From: Thalassotalea sp. PS06
GTDB lineage: Bacteria; Pseudomonadota; Gammaproteobacteria; Enterobacterales; Alteromonadaceae
DNA: 64,000 nucleotides
Direction of reading: 5' to 3'
Assembly (NCBI RefSeq): GCF_007197775.1
Contig: NZ_CP041638.1
Coordinates: forward strand, 1,488,001 to 1,552,000
This document shows, in pieces, positions 44,016 to 54,401 of the stretch. A program made the position numbers and the translations under genes. Position 1 is the stretch's first letter; each line of letters opens with the position of its first letter. The notes beneath the pieces were generated by a model. That model was not told the origin of the DNA and did not search any database. It saw only the letters and a program-made list of their open reading frames with translations.

Positions 44016-46241
44016 CTACTTAAATTGGTCCTTGCTGAAACGGGTCAGGCCTTTCTGCCCAGGTTTTGAACGACGGTTGTTTCTCTGCCCAGGAGACGTT
44101 TTATAACCACTGGCGTTATTTTTACCCTGGCGATAAAACTGATTTTTCTCTTTTCGGGTTTCTGGTGGCACCAGATGTTGTGGCCCGTTACCAATAAGTT
44201 TTCGCGCCAGGCCTTTTTTCGTTAAGGCTTCACGTATGATTGGCCAGTTAGCCGGGTCATGATAACGTAAAATGGCTTTATGCAAACGACGTTGACGGCC
44301 GCCCTTGGCAACCGGCACCGATACCGAGGTTTTACGGATCTTTGTTAATGAATCAATTTCTGTGTGGTAAAGCGTTGTCGCGTTTGCCAACGGTGATGGA
44401 TAGAAGTTCTGAACCTGATCCAGTTTGAAATTGCGCTCTTTTAGCCACAACGCCAGATTGATCATATCTTCATCGGTCGTACCCGGGTGGGCCGAAATAA
44501 AATATGGAATCAAGTACTGTTTTTTACCCGCCTGCCTGGAATAGTGATCAAACATCTCTTTAAACTTATCGTAAGTTCCCATGCCTGGCTTCATCATTTT
44601 CGCCAGCGGACCTTCTTCGGTATGCTCAGGCGCAATTTTCAGATAACCGCCGACATGGTGGCTGGCGAGCTCTTTGACGTATTCCGGATCCTGAATTGCT
44701 AAATCATAGCGCACGCCAGATGCAATCAGTACTTTCTTGATACCGCGAACTTTTCGCGCTTTGCGATACAGGTTAATGGTTGGCGTGTGATCGGTATCCA
44801 TATGGCCACAAATATCAGGCCAAACACAGGATGGACGACGACAGGTGGCTTCCGCTTTTGGACTCTTACAACGTAACTTGTACATGTTCGCGGTTGGGCC
44901 ACCTAAATCGGAAATTACCCCGGTAAAGCCAGGCACTTTCTCTTTGATGTCTTCGATTTCATCAAGAATTGATTGCTCGGAACGCGATTGAATAATGCGT
45001 CCTTCATGTTCGGTAATCGAACAGAAAGAACAGCCACCAAAACAACCTCGCATGATATTGATTGAGGTTTTTATCATGTCATAAGCCGGAATTTTCGCGT
45101 CACCATAGACAGGATGAGGAACCCGGGCATAAGGCAGGCCGAAAACACCATCCATTTCCGCTTCACTCAACGGATAGGCCGGTGGGTTTAACCAAACACT
45201 GCGATCGCCATGGTTTTGTAACAGCGCTCTGGCACTACCAGGGTTTACTTCCTGATGAAATATCCTTGAAGCGTGGGCATAAAGAACCTTGTTATTGGTA
45301 ACCTGCTCAAAACTTGGCAGCTTCACATAGGTTTTTTCCCAGGGCTTAAAACGCTTGTCCCAGCTTTTATTCTGATAGTCGCTGATTTGAATTGGCACCG
45401 CTTCTTTCGACACATCAACTTGCTGTACGCCAGTATCTTCCTGAGCGGGCTTGTCATCGGTCGCACAGGATTGTGGTGTCATATCTTGATAAGGACTTGG
45501 AATTGGATCGATTTTTCCTGGTCGGTCAATGCTGCGAGAATCAACGCCGCGCCATCCCGGCAGTGCCTGTTTAGTGATAAATGCGGTACCACGAACATCG
45601 GTTAAGGTTTCCGGTGTTTCGCCACGGGCAATGCGGTGGGCCACTTCAACCAGCGGACGTTCGGCATTACCGTAAATCAGTAAATCTGCCTTAGCATCGA
45701 AAATAACACTGCGTCGAACTTTATCTGACCAATAATCATAATGGGCAATACGACGTAAGCTGGCTTCAATACCACCTAAAATAACCGGCACATCTTTGTA
45801 AGCTTCTTTACAACGTTGTGAATAGACCAAGACTGCTCGGTCAGGGCGTTTTCCGCCTTCGTTGTTCGGGCTGTAGGCGTCGTCATGGCGCAACCGTCTT
45901 TCGGCGGTATAGCGATTGATCATTGAATCCATATTGCCGGCGGTTACACCGAAAAACAGGTTTGGTTTGCCAAGCTCCATGAATGGATCTTTTGAATGCC
46001 ATTCGGGTTGAGAAATAATACCGACCCGAAAGCCTTGTGATTCGAGCATTCGACCGATTACGGCCATACCAAAACTTGGGTGATCGACGTAGGCATCGCC
46101 GGTAACCAGAATGATGTCGCAACTGTCCCAGCCAAGTTCGTCCATTTCCTTGCGGCTTATGGGTAAAAATGGTGCGGTGCCATAGCACTCAGCCCAGTAT
46201 TTAGGGTAATCAAACAGGGCGACTTTCGGTTGTGGGATCAT
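44016..46241 (-). CDS. YgiQ family radical SAM protein
   Basis: A 741-residue protein of the YgiQ family. The N-terminal half is the family domain beginning [22 protein letters not shown]; the central radical SAM core has the triad CFGGCSFCS; the C-terminus is a basic, low-complexity tail ([15 protein letters not shown]). YgiQ proteins bind a 4Fe-4S cluster and S-adenosylmethionine; their substrate is not established. Family length is usually 700-750, so it is complete. It is divergent from the S9 peptidase gene, with 293 bp between. Confidence 0.95.
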   Translation of the reverse strand: MIPQPKVALFDYPKYWAECYGTAPFLPISRKEMDELGWDSCDIILVTGDAYVDHPSFGMAVIGRMLESQGFRVGIISQPEWHSKDPFMELGKPNLFFGVTAGNMDSMINRYTAERRLRHDDAYSPNNEGGKRPDRAVLVYSQRCKEAYKDVPVILGGIEASLRRIAHYDYWSDKVRRSVIFDAKADLLIYGNAERPLVEVAHRIARGETPETLTDVRGTAFITKQALPGWRGVDSRSIDRPGKIDPIPSPYQDMTPQSCATDDKPAQEDTGVQQVDVSKEAVPIQISDYQNKSWDKRFKPWEKTYVKLPSFEQVTNNKVLYAHASRIFHQEVNPGSARALLQNHGDRSVWLNPPAYPLSEAEMDGVFGLPYARVPHPVYGDAKIPAYDMIKTSINIMRGCFGGCSFCSITEHEGRIIQSRSEQSILDEIEDIKEKVPGFTGVISDLGGPTANMYKLRCKSPKAEATCRRPSCVWPDICGHMDTDHTPTINLYRKARKVRGIKKVLIASGVRYDLAIQDPEYVKELASHHVGGYLKIAPEHTEEGPLAKMMKPGMGTYDKFKEMFDHYSRQAGKKQYLIPYFISAHPGTTDEDMINLALWLKERNFKLDQVQNFYPSPLANATTLYHTEIDSLTKIRKTSVSVPVAKGGRQRRLHKAILRYHDPANWPIIREALTKKGLARKLIGNGPQHLVPPETRKEKNQFYRQGKNNASGYKTSPGQRNNRRSKPGQKGLTRFSKDQFK

Positions 46242-46534
46242 AGAAAACGACGATGAAAATTAAAACAATAGGGCATTATACCAAACACAGGTTAGCAGAT
46301 GTCGAACTTTGTTTTATAAATTTGCAACGAATTGACACCGAGATTTCAGTGACTGTGATTAATTTGCGATTTAGCCAAGTGTCCATATGCTTTAATAAGC
46401 CAAACCATTTATCTGGGTAGTAACTGACCGCAAAAATAGTGCGGATTAACTTGTTGATACAAGTTCCGTTTGCTCTGCAAGGTAAGTTTTTGGTTAAATG
46501 GGTGTTTATATCGATAAAAATATATGGGAAGTAA

Positions 46535-49051
46535 ATGACAAAAGTTAACCGATTGAGTGCCACGTCACTGAGCGCTCGTGCAGCGGTGCGTGCCGCTTTA
46601 GTCGCGTCAATGGTCATTGGTTTGCAAGCTTGTGCGACGTCATCAGACGCAAATACCGATTCAGCACAAGCCACGAATGTTGATGCAACACCAACCATTG
46701 TTGCTGACAACAGTGCCAATACCGGTAATGACGCAGTGATCACCATGGAAAAAATCATGTCAGATCCTGATTGGATTGCTCGTACTCCAAGCAATTGGTA
46801 TTGGGGTGATGACAGTGATCAGGTTTTATATTTACAAAAGCGTGAAGGTAATCCCGTTCGTGACCTTTATGTTCATGGTTTACAGGACGAGCAAGGCGAG
46901 TTAGTTAACTTAGCGCAATTGCATCAGTATGCCGATCGCAATGCCGTAGTTTCTCCAGATGGTAGCAAAGAGCTTTACACCTTTGAAGATAACGTATTTT
47001 TAAAAGACCTGAAAAAACAGCAGGTTCGCCAGTTAACCTTCACCACAGCCGCAGAGTCTTCGGTTCAGTTTTTGACAAATGATCGCATTGCTTATCGTCA
47101 GGGTAACAGTTTTTATGCCCTTGATTTAGCTAACTTTCAGGTAGTAGAGCTTGCCAATCTGCAGATGACGGATACGCCGAAATCTGGCAATGGTGCTAGT
47201 AACTATCTTGCTGACGAGCAGAGCAAATTAATTGAATATGTTGCCTTGCAACAACGTAACAAAGCCCTGCAAAACAAGAAAAATAACGCGCTTCGCAGTG
47301 ATAACGACACCATTAATAAAGCAGTGTTTTATTTTGGCAAAGACAAGCGTATTGTGCAGGCAAAACTGTCCCCAGATGCTCGCTACTTAGTGGTTAGCAC
47401 CAGTAAAAACGAAAGTTGGCGCAATGATTCCGATATCATGCCAAATTACATTACCGACGATGGCAACATTGCTTCGGTACCGGCAAGGCGTCGCGTTGCT
47501 GATAACCGTCAATATACTGAGCAGTTGTACTTATTAGACCTTCAATATAATGCCCAGTACCTATTGAATTTCAATGCATTAGATGGTTTTGATGAAGATG
47601 TTTTAGCCAGTGTTCGTAAAGAGAACCATGAGCGCGACGGTAAAACTTACGAGTCGAAAAAGTCGCCTCGTAACATCCACTTGATGAGTTTTATCGATAG
47701 CATTAAATGGCATCAGGATGGCTCGCAAGTAGCCGTGATGATGGAAGCCTGGGATAACAAAGATCGCTGGATTGCGACGGTAGATTTGGAAGACAAGAAG
47801 CTGGTTACTCAGCATCGTTTACACGATGACGCCTGGATTAACTGGGAGTTTAATGAGTTCGGTTGGTTGAACGATGAAGCAAGTTTGTATTTTCTATCGG
47901 AAGAGTCAGGTTATTCGCACTTATATGTGAAACCCGTTGACGGTAAGGTACAGGCACTAACTTCAGGTAACTACGAAGTTCGTAACGTAACGGTTGGTAA
48001 AGATCAGGGTTCATTTTATTTCCAGGGTAACGTCAAACACCCGGGTATCTATGAAATTTACAAAGTTGCTCGCGACGGTGGTGATATCGAAGCATTGACC
48101 GACCTGGGTGGCATGAACCAATACGCCTTGTCTCCGGATGAAAGCAAGTTGCTAATTGAACATTCAACCACCACCATGCCTCCAGAGCTTTATATCAAGA
48201 CTCTGGGCTCTGATGATAAAGCCAAACAACTAACATTTACAGTTTCTGAAGAGTTTAAAGCCATGCCTTGGATTGCTCCAAGCATTGTTGAAGTGCCTTC
48301 GAAACACACAGAGCAAGGTGTGTTCTCTCGTGTTTATCAGGGCGATGCGTTAGCAGGACAGGGCGGTGAAAACAAAGCGGTAATGTTTGTCCACGGTGCT
48401 GGATATTTGCAAAACTCTCACCTTGGCTGGTCTGCGTATTTCCGTGAGTTCATGTTCCACTCAATGTTAGTGCAACAGGGATACACTGTTATCGATATGG
48501 ATTACCGGGCATCGAAAGGCTACGGCCGAGACTGGCGCACAGCTATTTATCGTCACATGGGTGAGCCTGAAGTACAGGATATGCTTAGTGGTGTTGACTG
48601 GTTAGTGGATAATGCCGGTGTTGAACGCGATAAAATTGGCGTTTATGGTGGCTCTTACGGCGGCTTCTTAACCTTGATGGCAATGTTTAAGGAACCGGAT
48701 GTATTTGCATCGGGCTCGGCACTGCGTCTGGTTTCTGACTGGGCTTATTACAACCATGGCTACACCTCAAATATTCTGAATATGCCGGGTGATGATGCTA
48801 TCGCTTATGAGCGTAGCTCGCCAATTTACTTCGCTGAAGGTCTGGAAAAACCGCTGCTGATCAATGCTCCGATGATTGATGACAATGTATTCTTCCAGGA
48901 CACAGTGCGTTTGGTGCAGCGCTTAATTGAATTGGAAAAAGAAGACTTCGAAACGGCAATTTATCCGGTTGAGCCTCATGGTTTTGTACAACCTAGCAGC
49001 TGGTTAGATGAATACCGCCGTATTTATAAGCTGTTTGAAGAAACGTTATAA
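46535..49051 (+). CDS. S9 family peptidase, dipeptidyl-peptidase IV-like lipoprotein
   Basis: An 838-residue protein with a long N-terminus leading to a lipobox-like VIGLQAC, so probably lipid-anchored; the mature start is Thr/Asp-rich. Residues ~90-560 resemble the beta-propeller of DPP IV (DPP4_N), and the C-terminal alpha/beta hydrolase domain has the nucleophile Ser707 in YGGSYGG, Asp in PMIDDNVFFQD and His in VEPHGF. Such enzymes cut dipeptides, often after Pro, from peptides outside the cytoplasm. It has its own terminator (49088-49123). Confidence 0.93.
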   Translation: MTKVNRLSATSLSARAAVRAALVASMVIGLQACATSSDANTDSAQATNVDATPTIVADNSANTGNDAVITMEKIMSDPDWIARTPSNWYWGDDSDQVLYLQKREGNPVRDLYVHGLQDEQGELVNLAQLHQYADRNAVVSPDGSKELYTFEDNVFLKDLKKQQVRQLTFTTAAESSVQFLTNDRIAYRQGNSFYALDLANFQVVELANLQMTDTPKSGNGASNYLADEQSKLIEYVALQQRNKALQNKKNNALRSDNDTINKAVFYFGKDKRIVQAKLSPDARYLVVSTSKNESWRNDSDIMPNYITDDGNIASVPARRRVADNRQYTEQLYLLDLQYNAQYLLNFNALDGFDEDVLASVRKENHERDGKTYESKKSPRNIHLMSFIDSIKWHQDGSQVAVMMEAWDNKDRWIATVDLEDKKLVTQHRLHDDAWINWEFNEFGWLNDEASLYFLSEESGYSHLYVKPVDGKVQALTSGNYEVRNVTVGKDQGSFYFQGNVKHPGIYEIYKVARDGGDIEALTDLGGMNQYALSPDESKLLIEHSTTTMPPELYIKTLGSDDKAKQLTFTVSEEFKAMPWIAPSIVEVPSKHTEQGVFSRVYQGDALAGQGGENKAVMFVHGAGYLQNSHLGWSAYFREFMFHSMLVQQGYTVIDMDYRASKGYGRDWRTAIYRHMGEPEVQDMLSGVDWLVDNAGVERDKIGVYGGSYGGFLTLMAMFKEPDVFASGSALRLVSDWAYYNHGYTSNILNMPGDDAIAYERSSPIYFAEGLEKPLLINAPMIDDNVFFQDTVRLVQRLIELEKEDFETAIYPVEPHGFVQPSSWLDEYRRIYKLFEETL

Positions 49052-49087
49052 AATTAACAGGTTAGTTAAATCCTGAACGATATAGTT

Positions 49088-49123
49088 AAAGCTATTGGCC
49101 GTTATCCGGTCAGTAGCTTTTTT
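49088..49123 (+). terminator. Rho-independent terminator of the S9 peptidase gene
   Basis: AAAGCTATTGGCC and GGTCAGTAGCTTT pair over 13 bp (two G-U) with TTTT following, 37 bp past the stop. Confidence 0.75.
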
Positions 49124-49159
49124 GATCGTGCTGACGTTTATTTGTCGATAAAGTTACAG

Positions 49160-49325
49160 CAATTCCATTAAGTTTTTACACAACTCAGAGTTAGGTGAGT
49201 TTTTTTTGCACCATAGGTTTCATTGATATAGTCATTCGATATTAATGTATTGAAGTTCTCGGCATATTGATGAATACCATCAATATCTCCGTTGCTCTGG
49301 CAACGACATAAACCCTGCCTGAATT
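49160..49325. mobile_element. Diverged copy of the MITE-like element
   Basis: The left part (49160-49195) matches 17124-17159 at 33 of 36 bases, followed by shared blocks (CATTGATATAGTCATTC and GCCTGAA near 49317). The right terminal repeat is missing, so this copy is decayed. It fills most of the 311-bp gap between the S9 peptidase and rhombosortase genes. Confidence 0.6.
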
Positions 49326-49362
49326 CATCAACGCAGGATTGAATTACACGTCAGAACCTCGA

Positions 49363-49968
49363 TTAGCTGGGTTTGGGCGATTTTGACTTGGTAATTGCGA
49401 GCCAGATTAGCCCTGCAATCAATCCGCCAATTGCGCCAAATAAATGGGCATCGATGGCGACACTGGCACCAATGAGATCCACCATATCTTCGCTGGCCCC
49501 AGCCACCTGTTCATAGATAATCTTGGCGATGATACCGATTAAAAGTAGATAACCGGTTTTATCTGAACCTCTTATATCCGCGATCGCACCAAATACAAAA
49601 ACACCGTGCAGAACTCCAGATAAGCCGACGTAGCGATTCATATCTGTATCGAAATAATAGATTCCAAGGCTGGTGGTGATAACGGAGATTAAAAACACCC
49701 CGGTAAATAACCCATGTCGGTAATGATCACCATGCAATGCCCATAGCATGATGAGTCCTGCCAGGTTGAGTAGCAGATGATTGAAATTTGTATGGTCAAA
49801 ATGACCGGTAAAAATGCGCCACCATTGTCCGTTTTCGATATCAGTGCGATCGAACACTAAGGTATCTGAAACACTTTCTGGTAACAAAAAAACGATAACA
49901 GAGGTAAGCAGAACGATAAGGGGAGTAAGCCAGGCATTGGTTTGCAGTGGCAAAGATAACTTCAACAT
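49363..49968 (-). CDS. rrtA: Rhombosortase, rhomboid-family serine protease
   Basis: A 201-residue intramembrane protease with six membrane helices. The catalytic Ser is in GLSGVLHG and the His in DAHLFGAIGG; HTNFNHLLLNLAG carries the conserved loop-1/H2 His and Asn. The short length and GxSGxLHG with DAHLxGA mark the rhombosortase subgroup, which processes proteins with a C-terminal GlyGly-CTERM tail, rather than GlpG. No protein in this window shows such a tail, so substrates must be elsewhere. It is divergent from the DTW gene. Confidence 0.85.
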   Translation of the reverse strand: MLKLSLPLQTNAWLTPLIVLLTSVIVFLLPESVSDTLVFDRTDIENGQWWRIFTGHFDHTNFNHLLLNLAGLIMLWALHGDHYRHGLFTGVFLISVITTSLGIYYFDTDMNRYVGLSGVLHGVFVFGAIADIRGSDKTGYLLLIGIIAKIIYEQVAGASEDMVDLIGASVAIDAHLFGAIGGLIAGLIWLAITKSKSPKPS

Positions 49969-50024
49969 AGAGGAGTTTCGCGCATATAATGTGTGTTGTT
50001 TTAATTATTCAATTGACTTAGCCA

Positions 50025-50615
50025 ATGAGCAGACAGTATTGCACAAGGTGTCATCGACCGCTAGTCACCTGTATTTGCGAGTTCACTTATCCCACCGCAA
50101 ACCAGGTGGAAATCTTGATTTTACAGCACAAGAGTGAAGAGAAACGGACCAAAGGCACGGCTGGCTTGCTGGCGCTTGGCTTGGATAAGTGCCAGGTGTT
50201 TGTGGGTGAAGATTTTAGCGACGACGCGCAATTAAATACTTTACTGAACGAGCCGGGGTTTGAAACGTTCCTGTTGTACCCTGGAGAGGCCAGTGATGTT
50301 GCAGCTCCCTTAGAGGATCTAACAAAGCGAAATGTGCGCTTGGTTGTACTCGATGGAACCTGGAAAAAGGCCTACAAAATGCTGCAGCTTTCCAAGAATT
50401 TGCATGGTTTATCAAAAATAACCCTGCCGGAAAATTTCACTAGTGAGTATCACATTCGAAAACATCATGATCCTCGTGGTTTATCAACCCTGGAGTCGGT
50501 TGTTCATTCGCTGTCGATATTAGAAAACGATACTGATAAATATCAGAACATTCTCATCGGCTTTAAACAATTTAATGATTTTCAATCCAGACTTGCGCAT
50601 ACTGGAGGCAATTAG
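50025..50615 (+). CDS. DTW-domain tRNA aminocarboxypropyltransferase
   Basis: A 196-residue protein. The N-terminus has a four-Cys zinc site (YCTRCHRPLVTCIC), then LLYPGEASD, LVVLDGTWKKAYKML (the DxTW motif that names the family) and ITLPENFTSEYHIRK; DPRGLSTLE closes it. DTW proteins such as E. coli TapT (YfiP) transfer the aminocarboxypropyl group of SAM to uridine in tRNA (acp3U). YfiP equivalence is by domain similarity only. Divergent from the rhombosortase gene. Confidence 0.9.
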   Translation: MSRQYCTRCHRPLVTCICEFTYPTANQVEILILQHKSEEKRTKGTAGLLALGLDKCQVFVGEDFSDDAQLNTLLNEPGFETFLLYPGEASDVAAPLEDLTKRNVRLVVLDGTWKKAYKMLQLSKNLHGLSKITLPENFTSEYHIRKHHDPRGLSTLESVVHSLSILENDTDKYQNILIGFKQFNDFQSRLAHTGGN

Positions 50616-50717
50616 ATTCCAGCTGGGCAAAAAATTTCGAAATTATCAATATTGATATGTTCGACCGAATTTTGCCGTTGAGCCGTTACCAAATCGATAA
50701 GGAAAAAGGATAAGGTT

Positions 50718-52478
50718 GTGACATATATCCATAAACTATCAGGGATACTGTTGTGTCTCGCTATTTTGTCGGGTTGTATGAGTGATGCGACTCAGGCAAA
50801 GCAAAAACGAGAAGAAGGTGAGCCAGAAGCGGCCACGGGGGTTACCGAAAAACAGGCTGTTGTTAAAGAGTCATTTATGGTGACTGCAGCAAATCCGCTG
50901 GCGACGGAAGCTGGCTACAATATTCTCAAACAGGGAGGCAGTGCTGTCGATGCAGCAATTGCTGTACAGTTGGTTTTGAGTCTTGTAGAACCACAATCTT
51001 CCGGTATTGGTGGTGGTGCCTTCATGTTGTATTACGACCAATTGGCCGGTGATTTATTGACGTATGACGGCAGGGAAGTGGCTCCTGCATCTGCAGGGGA
51101 AGATATTTTCTTAAACGAACAGGGAAAAGCCGTTCCATGGATTGAGGCCGTCGTTGGCGGACGCAGCGTAGGCGTTCCAGGTTTGTTCAAAATGATGGAA
51201 GTCGCTCATCAAAAACACGGAAAATTACCTTGGGCAAGCTTATTCGAGCAAGCAATACATCTCGCCGAGAAAGGATTTATTGTTTCTCCACGATTAGCGA
51301 AACTAGTGCAACTGGAGATTAATCCCGGTATTAAAAACTTAAAGGCCGCTAGCGACTATTTTTTCCCGGAAGGTAAGCCGATACAAGAGGGGATGTTGTT
51401 AAAGAATCCTCAGTTTGCCCAAGTATTGAAAGAAGTGGCTGAGAAGGGAAGTGATGTATTTTACAACGGCTGGATTGGGGAAGATATTGCAAAAGCTGTG
51501 CAAGGTTCTGCAATATCGCCAGGTGGATTATCCGTCACGGATATGAAGAATTATCAGGCAAAACAGCGTGACCCAATTTGCTCGCCTTATCGCTCATTCA
51601 AATTATGCAGTATGGCTCCACCGAGCTCTGGTGGGATAGCTGTGATGCAAATCCTCGGACAGCTTCAGCAATATGATTTAAGCAAATTAAATGCAACGGA
51701 TCCTGAAGCGGTGCACTTATATACCCAAAGCGCGCGACTCGCTTTTGCCGACAGAAACCAATATCTTGCCGATCCTGATTTCGTCACGGTACCGACATCC
51801 CAAATGCTGTCGCAGGATTATCTGGATATGCGTGGAGCATTGATTGACCCTAAAAAAGATATGGGTAAAGCAAGTCCGGGAGAATTTGCGAATCTGGCCA
51901 GGGCAAAAGACAACGCCTATGAATTGCCTTCTACCACTCATATGAGCATTGTTGATAAGGATGGCAACGCTGTTTCAATGACGTCAACAATAGAAATGGC
52001 GTTTGGCTCAGGGGTTATGGTGAATGGGTTCTTACTGAATAATCAGTTAACTGATTTCTCGCGAACGCCAGTTATCGATGGCGTGAAAGTAGCCAATAGA
52101 GTTCAGGCACATAAGCGACCGCGCAGTTCCATGGCGCCGATGATGGTGTTTAATGGCGATGGTTCACTGCGACTTGTTGTCGGTTCGCCAGGCGGTAGCC
52201 GAATCATTAACTACGTATCGCAAACGCTAATTGGCGTGCTTGACTGGCGAATGTCTATCCAGGAAGCGATTAACTTGCCGAGAATCACTCATCGTAATGA
52301 TGTGACGACGCTAGAAAAAGGATCTGAACTGGAATCCCTGCAACCTCAGTTGGAAGCCATGGGGCATAAAGTCAGTATTCGCGATTTGAACAGCGGACTG
52401 CATGGCATCGAAGTTTTTTCCGATAAACTTGTTGGAGGCGCAGACCCCCGCCGAGAAGGCATAGTCCTCGGCGAATAA
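50718..52478 (+). CDS. ggt: Gamma-glutamyltransferase, lipoprotein form
   Basis: A 586-residue Ntn-hydrolase that cleaves gamma-glutamyl bonds of glutathione and other gamma-glutamyl peptides. The GTG start at 50718 has AAGGATAAGG upstream. The signal peptide ends in LAILSGC (Cys20), so the precursor is lipid-anchored, unlike the soluble E. coli enzyme. Autocleavage gives the nucleophile Thr406 in PSTTHMSIVDKDGNAVSM. GSAVDAAIAVQLVLSLVEP and SSGIGGGAFML are family core motifs. It ends with a strong terminator next to the REP-like repeat cluster. Confidence 0.95.
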   Translation: MTYIHKLSGILLCLAILSGCMSDATQAKQKREEGEPEAATGVTEKQAVVKESFMVTAANPLATEAGYNILKQGGSAVDAAIAVQLVLSLVEPQSSGIGGGAFMLYYDQLAGDLLTYDGREVAPASAGEDIFLNEQGKAVPWIEAVVGGRSVGVPGLFKMMEVAHQKHGKLPWASLFEQAIHLAEKGFIVSPRLAKLVQLEINPGIKNLKAASDYFFPEGKPIQEGMLLKNPQFAQVLKEVAEKGSDVFYNGWIGEDIAKAVQGSAISPGGLSVTDMKNYQAKQRDPICSPYRSFKLCSMAPPSSGGIAVMQILGQLQQYDLSKLNATDPEAVHLYTQSARLAFADRNQYLADPDFVTVPTSQMLSQDYLDMRGALIDPKKDMGKASPGEFANLARAKDNAYELPSTTHMSIVDKDGNAVSMTSTIEMAFGSGVMVNGFLLNNQLTDFSRTPVIDGVKVANRVQAHKRPRSSMAPMMVFNGDGSLRLVVGSPGGSRIINYVSQTLIGVLDWRMSIQEAINLPRITHRNDVTTLEKGSELESLQPQLEAMGHKVSIRDLNSGLHGIEVFSDKLVGGADPRREGIVLGE

Positions 52479-52486
52479 GCTCCTAG

Positions 52487-52518
52487 AAAAATCCCCGCCA
52501 CTCGCGGGGATTTTTTTA
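52487..52518 (+). terminator. Rho-independent terminator of ggt
   Basis: AATCCCCGC/GCGGGGATTTTTTT stem and T-run starting 9 bp after the stop codon. Confidence 0.92.
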
Positions 52519-52967
52519 TTAAGACACCCACCATAATCGTTTCGAAAACAAATACCGATTCGAAGAATCAAATTCGTAACCGAAGGAGGATTGGATGAGA
52601 ACGCAATACAAATAAATTCTCTCATTGCATAAAGGGGAATAATCACTCCTCAAAAAAATGAGAATCAACCTCATCTCCAGTCAGCGGTTTAATAGGTTTT
52701 GCTAAAAATCGCTATTAAGACACCCACCGTTACAGTTCTTCAGGTCGCCAAAAACAGCCTGATAAGAGGAGGATTAAAAAATTGATTCTCCCTCGGTTTG
52801 TGTCAATTGACACTCGAAAATGTTGGTTATTTAATTAACCCAAAACGGTGGGTGTCTTAATAAATGGAGAATTTAATTTGAGATTATTGGTGGGGTCTTA
52901 ATAAGATAACGGGCGATTCATGAGCCTAACAATATGATTTCAATAAACATTAATGTGGGTGTCTTGA
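52519..52967. repeat. REP-like repeat cluster (five TTAAGACACCCACC motifs)
   Basis: TTAAGACACCCACC occurs at 52519-52532 and 52715-52728; its reverse complement GGTGGGTGTCTTAA at 52847-52860, with variants at 52889-52901 (one base shorter) and 52955-52967 (last bases changed). Each of the first two copies is followed about 50-65 bp later by GGAGGATT. The two orientations and GTGG-containing ends recall REP sequences mobilised by RAYT transposases, but no RAYT gene is in this window. The rest of the 640-bp gap has no gene. Confidence 0.65.
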
Positions 52968-53058
52968 TAGGTAAGTTAAAAGATGATGCTGTTCATTCGA
53001 ATTTTCGGAATAAGGCTAAGTGGGGCAAGGGATGCGGTATGGTTTTGCTGTAGATAGC

Positions 53059-53083
53059 AAAAAGGCGGGTTTTACCCCGCCTT
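53059..53083 (-). terminator. Rho-independent terminator of cysK
   Basis: On the minus strand GGCGGGG and CCCGCCTTTTT pair around TAAAA, 39 bp past the cysK stop. Confidence 0.85.
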
Positions 53084-53121
53084 CAGCTTCCCCAGAATTC
53101 AATAACGCGATTGTCTATGCG

Positions 53122-54090
53122 TTATTGAACCAATTCTGCATCGGTGAAGGTGTCGCTAAACAGTGGGCTGCTTAAGTAACGTTCTGCAGAGCTTGCCAGG
53201 ATTACCACAATGGTTTTGCCTTCGTTAGCGGGATCTTCTGCAAGTCGCTTCGCTGCAACTGCAGCCGCACCGGAAGAAATACCTGCTAAGATACCTTCTT
53301 CACGCATTAGGCGATGCGCCATTTCCATCGCTTCTTCATTGGTAACTTTTTCAACGCTGTCGATTAGAGACAGGTCCAGGTTGCCAGGAATAAAGCCAGC
53401 ACCAATACCCTGAATCTTGTGAGGGCCAGGAGTTAATTCTTCACCAGCCATCTTCTGGCTGATTACTGGTGAGTCGGTAGGCTCAACAGCAACGGATTGA
53501 ATGGCCTTGCCTTGCTCGTTTTTGATGTAACGGCTAACACCTGTAATAGTACCACCGGTACCTACACCAGCTACAAAGATATCAATCTCACCACTCGTAT
53601 CTTCCCAGATTTCTGGACCTGTAGTCTTGACGTGGATTTCCGGGTTAGCAGGGTTGTCAAACTGACCCATTAAGATGAAGTTTTCCGGATCCTGAGCGAC
53701 GATTTCATTGGCCTTTTCGATAGCACCTTTCATACCTTTAGCGCCATCAGTCAGCTCAAGCTTCGCGCCCAGAGCAATAAGAAGCTTGCGACGTTCAAGG
53801 CTCATTGTGCTTGGCATAGTCAAAATCAAATCATAACCTTTCGCAGCAGCAACGAAAGCCAAAGCGATACCTGTGTTACCACTGGTGGGCTCAACGATGG
53901 TTTTGCCGGCGCTGAGTTTTCCGCTTTTCTCAGCATCCCAAATCATGTTGGCACCGATACGACACTTAACACTGAAGCTAGGGTTGCGAGCTTCGATCTT
54001 GGCGTAAACGTTACCTGAAGTGATACTATTTAGTTTAACTAGCGGAGTTTTGCCGATAGATTGCGGGTTATCTTGATATACGTTGGTCAT
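53122..54090 (-). CDS. cysK: Cysteine synthase A
   Basis: A 322-residue PLP enzyme that makes cysteine from O-acetylserine and sulfide. The cofactor Lys42 is in [11 protein letters not shown], the substrate loop in TSGNTG (residues 69-74), and the PLP-phosphate loop in [10 protein letters not shown]. It has the CysK-type VEP(x)DSPVIS and [15 protein letters not shown] motifs, separating it from CysM. It works with CysZ (30304) in sulfate assimilation. The gene is divergent from moxR; 311 bp lies between with no recognised gene. Confidence 0.97.
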   Translation of the reverse strand: MTNVYQDNPQSIGKTPLVKLNSITSGNVYAKIEARNPSFSVKCRIGANMIWDAEKSGKLSAGKTIVEPTSGNTGIALAFVAAAKGYDLILTMPSTMSLERRKLLIALGAKLELTDGAKGMKGAIEKANEIVAQDPENFILMGQFDNPANPEIHVKTTGPEIWEDTSGEIDIFVAGVGTGGTITGVSRYIKNEQGKAIQSVAVEPTDSPVISQKMAGEELTPGPHKIQGIGAGFIPGNLDLSLIDSVEKVTNEEAMEMAHRLMREEGILAGISSGAAAVAAKRLAEDPANEGKTIVVILASSAERYLSSPLFSDTFTDAELVQ

Positions 54091-54401
54091 GGTATGATCC
54101 TTTGAGTTATCCTTTGCTTTTAAGCTGCGCGAAGACGTTTTTTACCGGCGCAGATTATCAATTAGCATTCCAACATTGCCTTCGTTAACTGATTGTTCGT
54201 AAGCGATATTTTGTTCTCGAACTTTAGTTGTTCGGGCACAAAAGTTGACAATATGTTGGTAGTATAGTGTAGGTTACTCAGTTTTCATTTTTCAAAGAAG
54301 TAATAGAACGTTATAACTAATTCCATTCAGTTGTATTTTCTTTATTTCTATTCATTATAAAAATATTGCGCTGCTTGCAGCGCCTTGTTGGAGGTTAGGT
54401 C

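Noticed and set aside
46276..46794. A 172-codon open frame on the minus strand over the start of the S9 peptidase gene
   Set aside because: It is antisense to a clear signal peptide and propeller coding frame, has no family resemblance, and arises from codon bias on the other strand.
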